A stretch of 64,000 nt of DNA, from assembly GCF_000821085.1 (NCBI RefSeq), contig NZ_CCXR01000001.1, positions 558,001 through 622,000 on the forward strand. The letters run 5' to 3'. A program made the position numbers and the translations under genes. This DNA is from Bacillus sp. B-jedd (GTDB lineage: Bacteria; Bacillota; Bacilli; Bacillales; Cytobacillaceae). Shown piece after piece: positions 42,937 through 50,601 of the stretch; position 1 is the stretch's first letter; the number at the start of each line of letters is the position of its first letter. Under the pieces are notes generated by a model. The model saw only the letters and a program-made list of their open reading frames with translations. It had not been told where the DNA came from and searched no databases.

Positions 42937-44160
42937 ATGACTAAAGCATATTGGTTAAGAAATGTCCGTTTAGAAACGGGTTATATAAAAAACGAAGCTG
43001 AAGCAGTTGTTGCTACCGAGACAGATCTTTTCAATCTGAAAATCGAAGACGGAAGAATTCTTGAAAAGCATAGTGCCGATTTTGTAATCCCTGCCGGGGA
43101 AGAAACGGTTGATGCGAAAGGATACCTGGCATTGCCGACTTTTAGGGAAATGCATAATCATCTCGACAAAACGTATCTGTCGCTAGATTGGAAATCTTGC
43201 ATTCCGGTTAAAAATCTTGAGGAGCGCCTGAAATATGAAGCGATGGAGCTGGAGGAGCTTGCACCTACAGCCCAGCAGCGCGCCAGCAGTATGATCGAAC
43301 TTCTCCTCGCAAACGGTTCTACCCATATCAGGACCCATGTCAATATCGATCCGTATATTGGCCTGAAAAACCTTGAGGGCGTTAAAGCGGCACTTGAGGC
43401 TTATTCTGATAAATTGACTTATGAAATTGTCGCCTTTCCGCAGCACGGCCTGATGAGGGAGCATGTCATTCCTCTGATGAAAGAAGCGATGCGTTCAGGC
43501 GCCCACTTAGTCGGCGGCCTTGACCCGGCTGGAATTGACAACAATATCGAAGGCTCACTATACGAAGTCATGAATCTTGCGGCTGAATTTGATGCTGGGA
43601 TAGACATCCATCTTCATGATGGGGGATTTGTCGGCTACTATACGGTCGATAAACTAGCCGAAATGGTGGAAGATGCGAAATGGTATAATCGCGTTGCCGT
43701 CAGCCATGCATTCGGCCTTGGTGAAGTTCCAATCCCTCAGCAGGAAGCGATTGCTGAAAAATTAAGCGCCACTGGCATGTCCATCATGTCCACGATTCCT
43801 ATCACGAAAACCCTGCCGCCGATCGAGCTTTTGGACCGGAAGGGTGTCAAAGTATTCCTTGGCTGCGACGGTTTCTATGACTCATGGAGCCCGTTCGGGA
43901 ACGGAGATTTGCTCGAGAAGCTAACACGTTACGGGGAATTGTTCAGGAAGAGCGACGAATGGTCCCTATCACAGTCCATCAAATGGGCATCCGGCGGACC
44001 GACTTCACTCACCGCAGATGGAGAAGTTGCCTGGCCGCTCGTCGGAGACGACGCAACCCTGACGCTTGTCAATGCATCCTCATCGGCTGAAGCAGCCGCA
44101 AGGACACCAAGGCGCGAAGCCGTATTCTTTAAAGGGAAAGTAGTAGCAGGAGAAATATAG
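42937..44160 (+). CDS. CodA/AtzC-like amidohydrolase 2
   Basis: 407 residues, clearly paralogous to the preceding gene along its whole length (WLRNVRLETGY, FNLKIEDGRI, YEIVAFPQHGLM, WSPFGNGD). Metal ligands: MHNHLDKT, DIHLHDGG, AVSHAFG and LGCDGFYDSW. AAAGGGGGG precedes the ATG, 14 bp after the previous stop. The two enzymes may form a heteromer or act on successive or related substrates. Both have HLHD in place of the CodA HCDE motif. A terminator follows. Confidence 0.85.
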   Translation: MTKAYWLRNVRLETGYIKNEAEAVVATETDLFNLKIEDGRILEKHSADFVIPAGEETVDAKGYLALPTFREMHNHLDKTYLSLDWKSCIPVKNLEERLKYEAMELEELAPTAQQRASSMIELLLANGSTHIRTHVNIDPYIGLKNLEGVKAALEAYSDKLTYEIVAFPQHGLMREHVIPLMKEAMRSGAHLVGGLDPAGIDNNIEGSLYEVMNLAAEFDAGIDIHLHDGGFVGYYTVDKLAEMVEDAKWYNRVAVSHAFGLGEVPIPQQEAIAEKLSATGMSIMSTIPITKTLPPIELLDRKGVKVFLGCDGFYDSWSPFGNGDLLEKLTRYGELFRKSDEWSLSQSIKWASGGPTSLTADGEVAWPLVGDDATLTLVNASSSAEAAARTPRREAVFFKGKVVAGEI

Positions 44161-44194
44161 TTTTATTTTTGAAGTAAATAATCTATCCGATGAA

Positions 44195-44248
44195 GACGGT
44201 ACCTTGATTGGCTGTTTGCGCAGTCATCATGAAGGTATCGTCTTTATT
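44195..44248 (+). terminator. Terminator of the amidohydrolase operon
   Basis: GACGGTACCTT (44195-44205) pairs with AAGGTATCGTC (44232-44242, one G-T pair) and is followed by TTTATTG. Confidence 0.7.
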
Positions 44249-44350
44249 GTATTGAATTTATCGATTACTTTTGAAAAGAAAAAACCCTCCCTCAAAAAAT
44301 AAATATTTACTCCGATGGATATATTTGTTAAACTAAAGGTAGTAAAATAT

Positions 44351-44378
44351 ATTTTAGTAAATACAATTTTACTAAAAT
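44351..44378. promoter_or_regulatory. 11-bp inverted repeat upstream of the HTH gene
   Basis: ATTTTAGTAAA (44351-44361) and TTTACTAAAAT (44368-44378) are perfect arms around TACAAT, 19 bp before the start codon. A probable autoregulatory operator. GTAAATATTT occurs inverted at 44301-44310, as in the divergent ABC promoter. Confidence 0.55.
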
Positions 44379-44396
44379 GGAAGGGTGGGGAATTAA

Positions 44397-44927
44397 ATGA
44401 GCTTATTGGATATTTATTTGCGAAAAAACGGCAAGAAAAGGTATGACGTTTATAAAGTATCCGGTCTGAGCCAGCAAATGCTTGCGAGTATCAACAAAAA
44501 GAAGGTAGAAAGCTACTCGGTAAAAACCATCCAGGCAATAGCAAAAACCCTTGGAAAAAGTGAAGGGGAAGTCCTTGAAGAATTAATTAAGCTGGAGAAG
44601 GAAAATCCCTACTTTGAAGTATATAACGCTGAAGACTTACTAACAGCTCTAGAAAACAAAGAATCATACATTTTAATCAAAGGAGAATATCAAAAAGAAC
44701 TTAAGAAATTACTCCAGGCCACGCTTTCCGAAGCAGAGACAATGGGGATGGAACTGGGATCTGCAGGATTAGTAAATATATTAGGTGAAGCGTTGTATCA
44801 ATTATTTAATTTCTTCAGCAAGACTGAAGAAACGCAAAAGAAACTCGAAAGCCAGCTACGAAAATATAAATATAAAAAAACGAACGAAAACGAGATCCTA
44901 TTATATTTGCGGCAAATTGATTACTAA
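44397..44927 (+). CDS. HTH protein of unknown function
   Basis: 176 residues. The first 65 or so form an XRE-like helix-turn-helix (RYDVYKVSGLSQQMLASINKKKVESYSVKTIQAIAKTLGKSEGEVLEEL). The remainder is a helical, charged region with EAETMGMELGSAGLVNILGEALYQLFNFFSK. GGAAGGGTGGGG precedes the ATG. A strong inverted repeat upstream suggests autoregulation. Shared promoter words suggest it may also act on the ABC transporter and amidohydrolase genes. I recognise no named family. Confidence 0.7.
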   Translation: MSLLDIYLRKNGKKRYDVYKVSGLSQQMLASINKKKVESYSVKTIQAIAKTLGKSEGEVLEELIKLEKENPYFEVYNAEDLLTALENKESYILIKGEYQKELKKLLQATLSEAETMGMELGSAGLVNILGEALYQLFNFFSKTEETQKKLESQLRKYKYKKTNENEILLYLRQIDY

Positions 44928-44948
44928 AGTGAACAGGAGCTGAAAAAG

Positions 44949-45304
44949 CAGTCGAACAGTAACAGAGAAGCCGTCTCTAAGCCCAACCCGGTAGGAAAAG
45001 CAGTCGAACAGTAACAGAGAAGGCTTCTCTAGGCCCAATCGGGTGGGAAAAGCAGTCGGACGGTAACAGAGAAGTCGTCTCTAAGCCCAACTCGGTAGGA
45101 AAAGCAGTCGGACGGTAACAGAGAAGCCGTCTCTAAGCCCAACCCTGTAGGAAAAGCAGTCGAACGGTAACAGAGAAGCCGTCTCTAAGCCCAATCGGGT
45201 AAGAAAAGCATTCGAACGGTAACAGAGAAGGCTTCTCTAAGCCCAATCGGGTAAGAAAAGCATCCGAACGATAACAGAGAAGGCTTCTCTAAGCCCAACC
45301 CGGG
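44949..45304. repeat. Tandem array 3: seven copies of a 52-bp unit
   Basis: Units start at 44949, 45001, 45053, 45105, 45157, 45209 and 45261; the period is exactly 52 bp. Each has CAGTCGAACGGTAAC (or a close variant), then AGAGAAG.CTTCTCT or AGAGAAGCCGTCTCT, then AAGCCCAA. The former variant is a perfect 15-bp palindrome with one central base. Copies differ at few positions. The array starts directly after the HTH gene stop codon and ends in a terminator at 45302. It has no spacer-like unique segments and no cas genes nearby. Confidence 0.95.
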
Positions 45305-45328
45305 AGCGGTTAAGCCGCTCCCTTTTTT
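45302..45328 (+). terminator. Strong terminator at the end of array 3
   Basis: GGGAGCGG (45302-45309) pairs with CCGCTCCC (45315-45322), then six T residues. It means the array can be transcribed as the 3' untranslated region of the HTH gene. Confidence 0.88.
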
Positions 45329-45446
45329 ATTTTGCAGAGAGATTATTTTGGCTCCCGAAAAAATAATCGAAAATTGGGATTTTTCTGTTGTAGATTCTCC
45401 CGGCTTTGGCATATAATCACAGGAAGAACATGGGGGGATATACAGA

Positions 45447-47174
45447 ATGATTCGGCGTTTTTTTACTTATTACAGGCCTCATCGAAGGCTATTCATGATC
45501 GACTTCACTAGCGCGGTCATTGTTGCCGCACTCGAACTTGCCTTTCCGCTCGCCGTCCAATGGTTTATCGATAAGCTGCTGCCAAGCGGAAATTGGAATG
45601 CAATCGTCGGGGTAAGTATCGGACTTCTTCTATTATATATAGTGAGTACGCTGCTCCAGTTCATCGTCAACTATTGGGGCCATAAGCTCGGAATTAATAT
45701 TGAAACCGACATGAGGCAGGAGCTTTTCGAGCATGTCCAGAAGCAATCCTTCCGCTTTTTTGACAACACGAAAACCGGCCATATCATGAGCCGGATCACC
45801 AATGATTTATTCGACCTGGGGGAACTCGCCCATCATGGACCCGAGGATTTGTTCATTGCCGTGATGACATTTGTCGGGGCGTTCTGGATTATGCTCACCA
45901 TCAATGTGAAACTGGCCCTTACGGCGATGATTATTGCCCCGTTCCTAATCTGGCTGATTTCTTTTGCCAACCGGAAAATGAATGCGGCCTGGAAGAACAT
46001 GTACAGCGATATCGCTGATGTAAACGCCAGGGTAGAGGATAGCGTCGCGGGAATCCGGGTTGTCCAGTCGTTTACGAATGAAGAGTTTGAAATCGAACGG
46101 TTCACAAAGAACAACCGCAAGTTCCGCCGCGCAAAATTGGCTGCCTATAAAGTTATGTCTTTTAGTTCGTCTGGTATGTATATGTCGACGAGGCTGATGA
46201 TCCTGGTCGTCCTAGTATATGGCGCATGGCTCAATTTTACAGGGAGTCTCAGCTATGGAGCCATGGTTGGATTTGTCCTTTACGTCAATGTCCTTTTCAA
46301 ACCAATAGATAAAATCAGCGCGATCCTTGAACTCTATCCAAAAGGGATGGCCGGCTTCAAGCGATTTACGGAGCTGATGGACCAGCACCCGGACGTCGTT
46401 GACAGGTCGACTGCTGTAAATGTTTCCCATCTGAAAGGCGATATTGCTTTCCGGGACGTGACGTTCAGTTACGATGAGCATAAACCTGTCTTAAAAGGAA
46501 TTGATTTGGACATCCATCACGGGGAGACGGTTGCTTTTGTCGGTCCTTCCGGCGCGGGTAAAACAACCATCTGCTCACTCATTCCCCGTTTCTATGATGT
46601 GAATGAAGGTGGAATCTTTATTGATGGCGTCGATATCCGCGACATGACCAAGAAATCGCTTCGCCAGCAAATCGGGATTGTCCAGCAGGATGTGTTCCTG
46701 TTCACCGGGACGCTGCGGGAGAATATTGCCTATGGGTTGCTTGGTGCTACCCAGGAGGAAATTGAGATCGCGGCAAAGCGCGCTCACCTCGAAGACTTTA
46801 TTGCTTCCCTTCCGGCTGGCTATGATACCCAGATCGGCGAACGCGGACTAAAGCTTTCCGGCGGGCAGAAGCAGAGGATCGCGATTGCAAGAATGTTCCT
46901 GAAAAACCCGCCAATTCTTATTCTGGATGAAGCAACATCCGCTCTTGATACGGAAACAGAACGTATCATCCAGGAAGCGCTCGCTGAACTGTCCAAAAAC
47001 AGGACAACACTTGTTATTGCCCACAGGCTGGCTACCATCCGGAATGCTGACAGGATTGTCGTTGTCACCGAGGACGGGATTGCCGAAGAGGGAAGCCATG
47101 AGGAATTAATCGAAGCGGGCGGAATTTTTGCCAACCTTCATAAGGTACAATACGAAACAACCCTCGTTAACTAA
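45447..47174 (+). CDS. YwjA-like ABC exporter (fused TM and ATPase domains)
   Basis: 575 residues, the same length as B. subtilis YwjA and similar from the first residues (FFTYYRPHRRLF, WGHKLGINIETDMRQELFEH, HHGPEDLFIAVMT). Six TM helices occupy residues 1-310, then a nucleotide-binding domain with GPSGAGKTT, LSGGQKQR and ILILDEATSALD. It works as a homodimeric exporter of lipids or hydrophobic compounds; the substrate is unknown. GGGGGGAT lies upstream of the ATG. Confidence 0.9.
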   Translation: MIRRFFTYYRPHRRLFMIDFTSAVIVAALELAFPLAVQWFIDKLLPSGNWNAIVGVSIGLLLLYIVSTLLQFIVNYWGHKLGINIETDMRQELFEHVQKQSFRFFDNTKTGHIMSRITNDLFDLGELAHHGPEDLFIAVMTFVGAFWIMLTINVKLALTAMIIAPFLIWLISFANRKMNAAWKNMYSDIADVNARVEDSVAGIRVVQSFTNEEFEIERFTKNNRKFRRAKLAAYKVMSFSSSGMYMSTRLMILVVLVYGAWLNFTGSLSYGAMVGFVLYVNVLFKPIDKISAILELYPKGMAGFKRFTELMDQHPDVVDRSTAVNVSHLKGDIAFRDVTFSYDEHKPVLKGIDLDIHHGETVAFVGPSGAGKTTICSLIPRFYDVNEGGIFIDGVDIRDMTKKSLRQQIGIVQQDVFLFTGTLRENIAYGLLGATQEEIEIAAKRAHLEDFIASLPAGYDTQIGERGLKLSGGQKQRIAIARMFLKNPPILILDEATSALDTETERIIQEALAELSKNRTTLVIAHRLATIRNADRIVVVTEDGIAEEGSHEELIEAGGIFANLHKVQYETTLVN

Positions 47175-47176
47175 CA

Positions 47177-47226
47177 AACAGCCCTTTAGGATGCTTTTTT
47201 GAATGAGCCCATCCTAAGGGGCTGTT
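47177..47226. terminator. Large hairpin after the ABC exporter gene
   Basis: AACAGCCCTTTAGGATG pairs with CATCCTAAGGGGCTGTT (one G-T pair). The T-run lies in the loop and no U-run follows, so the terminator assignment is tentative. The 200 bp to the next gene hold no other feature I can name. Confidence 0.5.
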
Positions 47227-47427
47227 ATTGGTCATATGCTCTTTAGAGAATTAAAAATGTTTGGAGAAACTCAAAGGGATTGTGGCCACGGATACTTTTT
47301 GCCAAAAGAAAGGCAATCTTGCAAAAAAGCATGGACATAAGCCAGGAAATACACTAGAGTTAAAAAGTTAGTTATTTGGACAGCCCGTTAAAGAGGCGTC
47401 CTATATTTGAAGAAGGTGGAACAACGT

Positions 47428-48795
47428 ATGCAGGCAGTAAAGAAAAATAGCTTCATAGAACCCAGTCTATTCGCTTTAACATGGCCAATTTTCATTGAGT
47501 CCTTTTTACATATGCTGATGGGGAGCACGGATACCTTTATGCTTTCCTATGTTTCGGATGACGCCGTCGCCGCTGTAGGGGTGGCCAATCAGCTGATCTT
47601 TTTCACAATCCTAATTTTCGGTTTTGTCGCTACAGGGACAACCGTGCTTGTTTCGCAAAATCTTGGGGCGGGGCTGCTGAACGATGCGCGAAGGATCTCA
47701 GGAATCTCGATTTCCCTTAATCTTATTTTCGGGATTGCGATCAGCGCGCTGGTTGTCCTGTTCAAGGGGCAGTTCCTCAATCTGTTCGACCTTACCCCCG
47801 AGATTCACAGACTTGCCGGACAGTATTTGACGATTGTAGGGGCAACGCTGTTTTCACAAGCCCTCCTTGTAACGGCATCGTCTATTTTGCGGGCAAACGG
47901 CTTTTCAAAAGAAGCAATGATGATTTCAATTTTCATGAACATCATTCACCTCGCCGGCAACAGCATATTAATTTATGGATTGTTCGGAATGCCGCAGATG
48001 GGCATCCAGGGAGTTGCCTTATCTACAGCCGCCAGCCGCGCTATTGCGGTTGCAATGATTTTCTGGTTATTGTATAAGCGCCTTCCAGTGAGAATTAAAA
48101 AGGAAGACTACACAAGCTTCAATCCGGTATTTATTAAAAAAATTCTTAAAATCGGTATTCCGTCAGCTGGAGAAAATCTCGTATACAACACGAGCCAGAT
48201 GGCGATGACAGCCATCATTGCGATGATAGGGGCAATGGCACTGACTACAAGGGTTTACACTTGGAATGTGATGGCATTCATGATGCTTTTTGCGATTGCG
48301 CTCGGCCAGGGGACTCAAATTCTCGTTGGCTATAAGGTAGGCGCGGGCGATTATGACGGGGCATACCACCGTCTTTTGAAAAGTGTAAAGCTGAGCCTGA
48401 TTATGACCATTATTGTCGTGATCCCGCTGGTTCTGTTCCGCGAGAATTTGCTTGATATTTTCACAGATAACCAGGAAATAATCAGTGTGGGAGCAAAGCT
48501 TCTTTTGCTCGGAATTATCCTCGAACCCGGCAGGACACTGAATATCGTCATCATTGCTGCTTTAAGGGCAGCCGGTGACGCGAACTTCCCTGTGAAAATG
48601 GCATTTGTTTCAATGTGGGGAATAGGCGTGCCGCTTGGCTACTTCCTCGGAATAACAATGGGCTATGGCCTGGTCGGCATCTGGATTGCCTTTATCGCCG
48701 ATGAGTGGTTCAGAGGAATCGTCATGTATTTCCGCTGGAAAAGCAGGGTTTGGGAAAAGAAATCGCTTGTCGAAGCTGAAGTGCAGCCGGTATGA
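47428..48795 (+). CDS. MATE-family efflux transporter
   Basis: About 455 residues with twelve TM helices. The MATE pattern is clear: LTWPIFIESFLHMLMGSTDTFMLSYVSDDAVAAVGVANQL in the first half and the repeated RTLNIVIIAALRAAGDANFPVKMAF in the second. It exports cationic or other small compounds by cation antiport. The ATG at 47428 is chosen because AAGGTGG lies upstream; a TTG at 47407 in the same frame is possible. A terminator follows closely. Confidence 0.88.
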   Translation: MQAVKKNSFIEPSLFALTWPIFIESFLHMLMGSTDTFMLSYVSDDAVAAVGVANQLIFFTILIFGFVATGTTVLVSQNLGAGLLNDARRISGISISLNLIFGIAISALVVLFKGQFLNLFDLTPEIHRLAGQYLTIVGATLFSQALLVTASSILRANGFSKEAMMISIFMNIIHLAGNSILIYGLFGMPQMGIQGVALSTAASRAIAVAMIFWLLYKRLPVRIKKEDYTSFNPVFIKKILKIGIPSAGENLVYNTSQMAMTAIIAMIGAMALTTRVYTWNVMAFMMLFAIALGQGTQILVGYKVGAGDYDGAYHRLLKSVKLSLIMTIIVVIPLVLFRENLLDIFTDNQEIISVGAKLLLLGIILEPGRTLNIVIIAALRAAGDANFPVKMAFVSMWGIGVPLGYFLGITMGYGLVGIWIAFIADEWFRGIVMYFRWKSRVWEKKSLVEAEVQPV

Positions 48796-48801
48796 TTTTT
48801 G

Positions 48802-48831
48802 GGAAACCACGATAAAGTGGTTTCTTTTTTT
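48802..48831 (+). terminator. Terminator of the MATE gene
   Basis: GAAACCAC (48803-48810) pairs with GTGGTTTC (48817-48824), then a run of T residues. Confidence 0.85.
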
Positions 48832-48961
48832 CGAGCGGCTTAAGAAGTATTTGGTTGAACATGATGGAGTTAAGGCGATGATCATAGACCAAGAAGAAAA
48901 ACGCATGGGGATTTTGCCAGAAGAGGATGCTGAACGACTTCGGGAAACACTTTTCCATTAA

Positions 48962-49386
48962 CTCAACGTCCGCAGGAGGGGGAAATTAACGGTACGGTCG
49001 AATAGAATTGTTCTCAACGCCCGTAGCAAGGAAAAATCTGCGGTACGGTCGAATAGGATCGTTCTCAACGACCGTAGCCAGAAAAAGTCGGCTGTGCGGT
49101 CGAATAGGATCGTTCTAAACGCCCGCAGCGAAGAAAAATTGAATGTGCGGTCGAATAGGATCGTTCTAAACGCCCGCAGCGAAGAAAAATTGAATGTGCG
49201 GTCGAATAGAAGTGTTCTCAACGACCGCAGCGAAGAAAAACCAACTGTGCGGTCGAATAGAATTGTTCTCAACGACCGTAGCCAGAAAAAGTCGGCTGTA
49301 CGGTCGAATAGAATTGTTCTCAACGACCGCAACAAGGAAAAATCACCTATACGGTCGAATAGACGCATACTCAACGAACAAAACAA
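48962..49386. repeat. Tandem array 4: eight copies of a 51-bp unit
   Basis: Units start at 48995, 49046, 49097, 49148, 49199, 49250, 49301 and 49352, with a degenerate part-unit from 48962; the period is 51 bp. Each has CGGTCGAATAG, then GTTCTCAAC or GTTCTAAAC, then GACCGYAGC; CGGTCG and CGACCG form a 6-bp inverted pair in most copies. Because 51 is a multiple of three, frames stay open on both strands, yet no ribosome binding site or start region fits, so I read it as non-coding. It lies between the convergent MATE and ywbE genes. Confidence 0.93.
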
Positions 49387-49419
49387 AAAGGAGTTGCCGG
49401 AATATGCGGCAACTCCTTT
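49382..49419 (-). terminator. Terminator of the ywbE operon
   Basis: AAAGGAGTTGCCG (49387-49399) pairs with CGGCAACTCCTTT (49407-49419), 13 bp perfect. On the minus strand TTTTTGTTT follows. Confidence 0.85.
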
Positions 49420-49423
49420 ATTA

Positions 49424-49618
49424 CTATTGATGAATCTGTTTTACCCTGCCAACCTGTCCATCGGTCAGCCTGACTTTGATGCCGTGGGGATGGGTGCCGG
49501 ATTTGGTGAGGATATCTTTGACTATTCCTCTGGTTAGCTTCCCGGTCCGCTGATCCGCTTTTAAGACGATATCAACTGTCATGCCGGGGGAAAGGTCTTT
49601 TCGATTCTGTCCGTCCAT
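49424..49618 (-). CDS. ywbE: YwbE family protein
   Basis: 64 residues, matching the YwbE family along its length (NRKDLSPGMTVDIVLKADQRTGKLTRGIVKDILT...HPHGIKVRLTDGQVGRV). The fold looks like a small beta barrel with the repeated V/I-K-T-G pattern; the function is unknown, though nucleic-acid binding has been supposed for the fold type. The start overlaps the stop of the preceding gene by one base (TAATG), so the two are translationally coupled. Confidence 0.9.
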   Translation of the reverse strand: MDGQNRKDLSPGMTVDIVLKADQRTGKLTRGIVKDILTKSGTHPHGIKVRLTDGQVGRVKQIHQ

Positions 49619-49812
49619 TAGGTACCCATTTTCCGGCGGGTATTGCTTGGCTTCTTTGTCAATTGGCTTTTCATCTTCTTTGTGGATGTGTCACCGGCAC
49701 CTTTGCCTTTGGCACCCGCCGCTGCCTGGTTTTTCTTGTTTGCCAGCTGCTGCTTCATGGCTTCCTGGAGGCTGATTTTCTTGGGCTCTTCAGTGTTCTT
49801 GTTCTCTTCCAT
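49618..49812 (-). CDS. Small Lys-rich protein upstream of ywbE
   Basis: 64 residues, highly charged and probably disordered (EENKNTEEPKKISLQEAMKQQLANKKNQAAAGAKGKGAG), ending KKPSNTRRKMGT. AAAGGAGA lies 10 bp upstream of the ATG at 49812. It is coupled to ywbE by a TAATG overlap, so it is expressed. No family is recognised; its basic end suggests binding to nucleic acid or another acidic partner. Confidence 0.7.
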   Translation of the reverse strand: MEENKNTEEPKKISLQEAMKQQLANKKNQAAAGAKGKGAGDTSTKKMKSQLTKKPSNTRRKMGT

Positions 49813-50025
49813 AAGATAATCTCCTTTTTTGTAGCTATGGTTAATCAAGTATAATCCATTTTTGCCAAAAAGCGAAAGGGGTGGAATGAAAAATATGAAT
49901 TATCCTTCAAACCCATCCTATCGATTTTCTCTATGGATTGAAGCGGTTTGCATCAGAATAATCTTCTGCTAAATATTTCCGCGGGCAGTAAAATCAGAGT
50001 AGAACGGTTATTAGGAGGAAGACGG

Positions 50026-50601
50026 ATGAATACCGGAAGAACAACGATGGTTACATTTGGTGCGCTCTGCATTGCTCTGAATGTAGTGCTTGGGACAATT
50101 GTTTCCTGGATGAAAATACCGCTTTTATTTTTGGATACTATTGGTACGGTTTTGATGGCTGTTTTATTTGGTCCATGGTGGGGAGCACTTGTCGGTGTTT
50201 TGACAAACATCGTGATGGGCGTGACGACCGGGCCAACAGCTATTTTCTTTGGCCTCGTCAATGTGGCTATCGCGATTGTAGTGGGCTTCGCCGCGAGGAG
50301 ATTCGATTTTACAAAATGGTATACCGCTTTAGTGACGGGGTTCATTCTTTCAATTGTGGCCCCGCTAATTGGGACGCCAATTGCTGTGGCCGTCTTTGGC
50401 GGGCTGAACGGAAGCGGGATGGATCTTGTCGTCCTTTGGCTTCGCTCCGCGGGGGAAAGCATTTTTGCCTCGACGTTCATTTCAAGGATCACTGGCAACT
50501 TTGTAGATAAAATCGTTACATGCCTCCTTGTCATGATGATTATTATTAAACTGCCAGTCTTCAACAAAACATATAAAGGAATGAAGAAGGATGCCGCGTA
50601 G
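50026..50601 (+). CDS. ECF transporter S component, CD3073-like
   Basis: 191 residues with about six TM helices; ALNVVLGTIVSWMKIPLLFLDTIGTVLMAVLFGPWWGALVGVLTNIVMG matches the substrate-binding S components of ECF vitamin transporters. GGAGGAAGACGG precedes the ATG. No ECF ATPase or T component is nearby, so it would use the shared module encoded elsewhere. It overlaps the next gene, and the pair resembles the CD3073-CD3072 pair of Clostridioides difficile (recognised from memory). The substrate may contain sulfur or selenium. Confidence 0.78.
   Translation: MNTGRTTMVTFGALCIALNVVLGTIVSWMKIPLLFLDTIGTVLMAVLFGPWWGALVGVLTNIVMGVTTGPTAIFFGLVNVAIAIVVGFAARRFDFTKWYTALVTGFILSIVAPLIGTPIAVAVFGGLNGSGMDLVVLWLRSAGESIFASTFISRITGNFVDKIVTCLLVMMIIIKLPVFNKTYKGMKKDAA

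Noticed and set aside
48840..48961. Small coding region after the MATE gene (end of frame ...GILPEEDAERLRETLFH)
   Set aside because: It lies behind the MATE terminator and has no convincing start codon or ribosome binding site. It may be the remnant of a gene, but I cannot support it.
48958..49537. Repeat proteins encoded by array 4
   Set aside because: The frames stay open because the unit is 51 bp; there is no ribosome binding site, and the plus-strand frame runs on into the antisense of ywbE.
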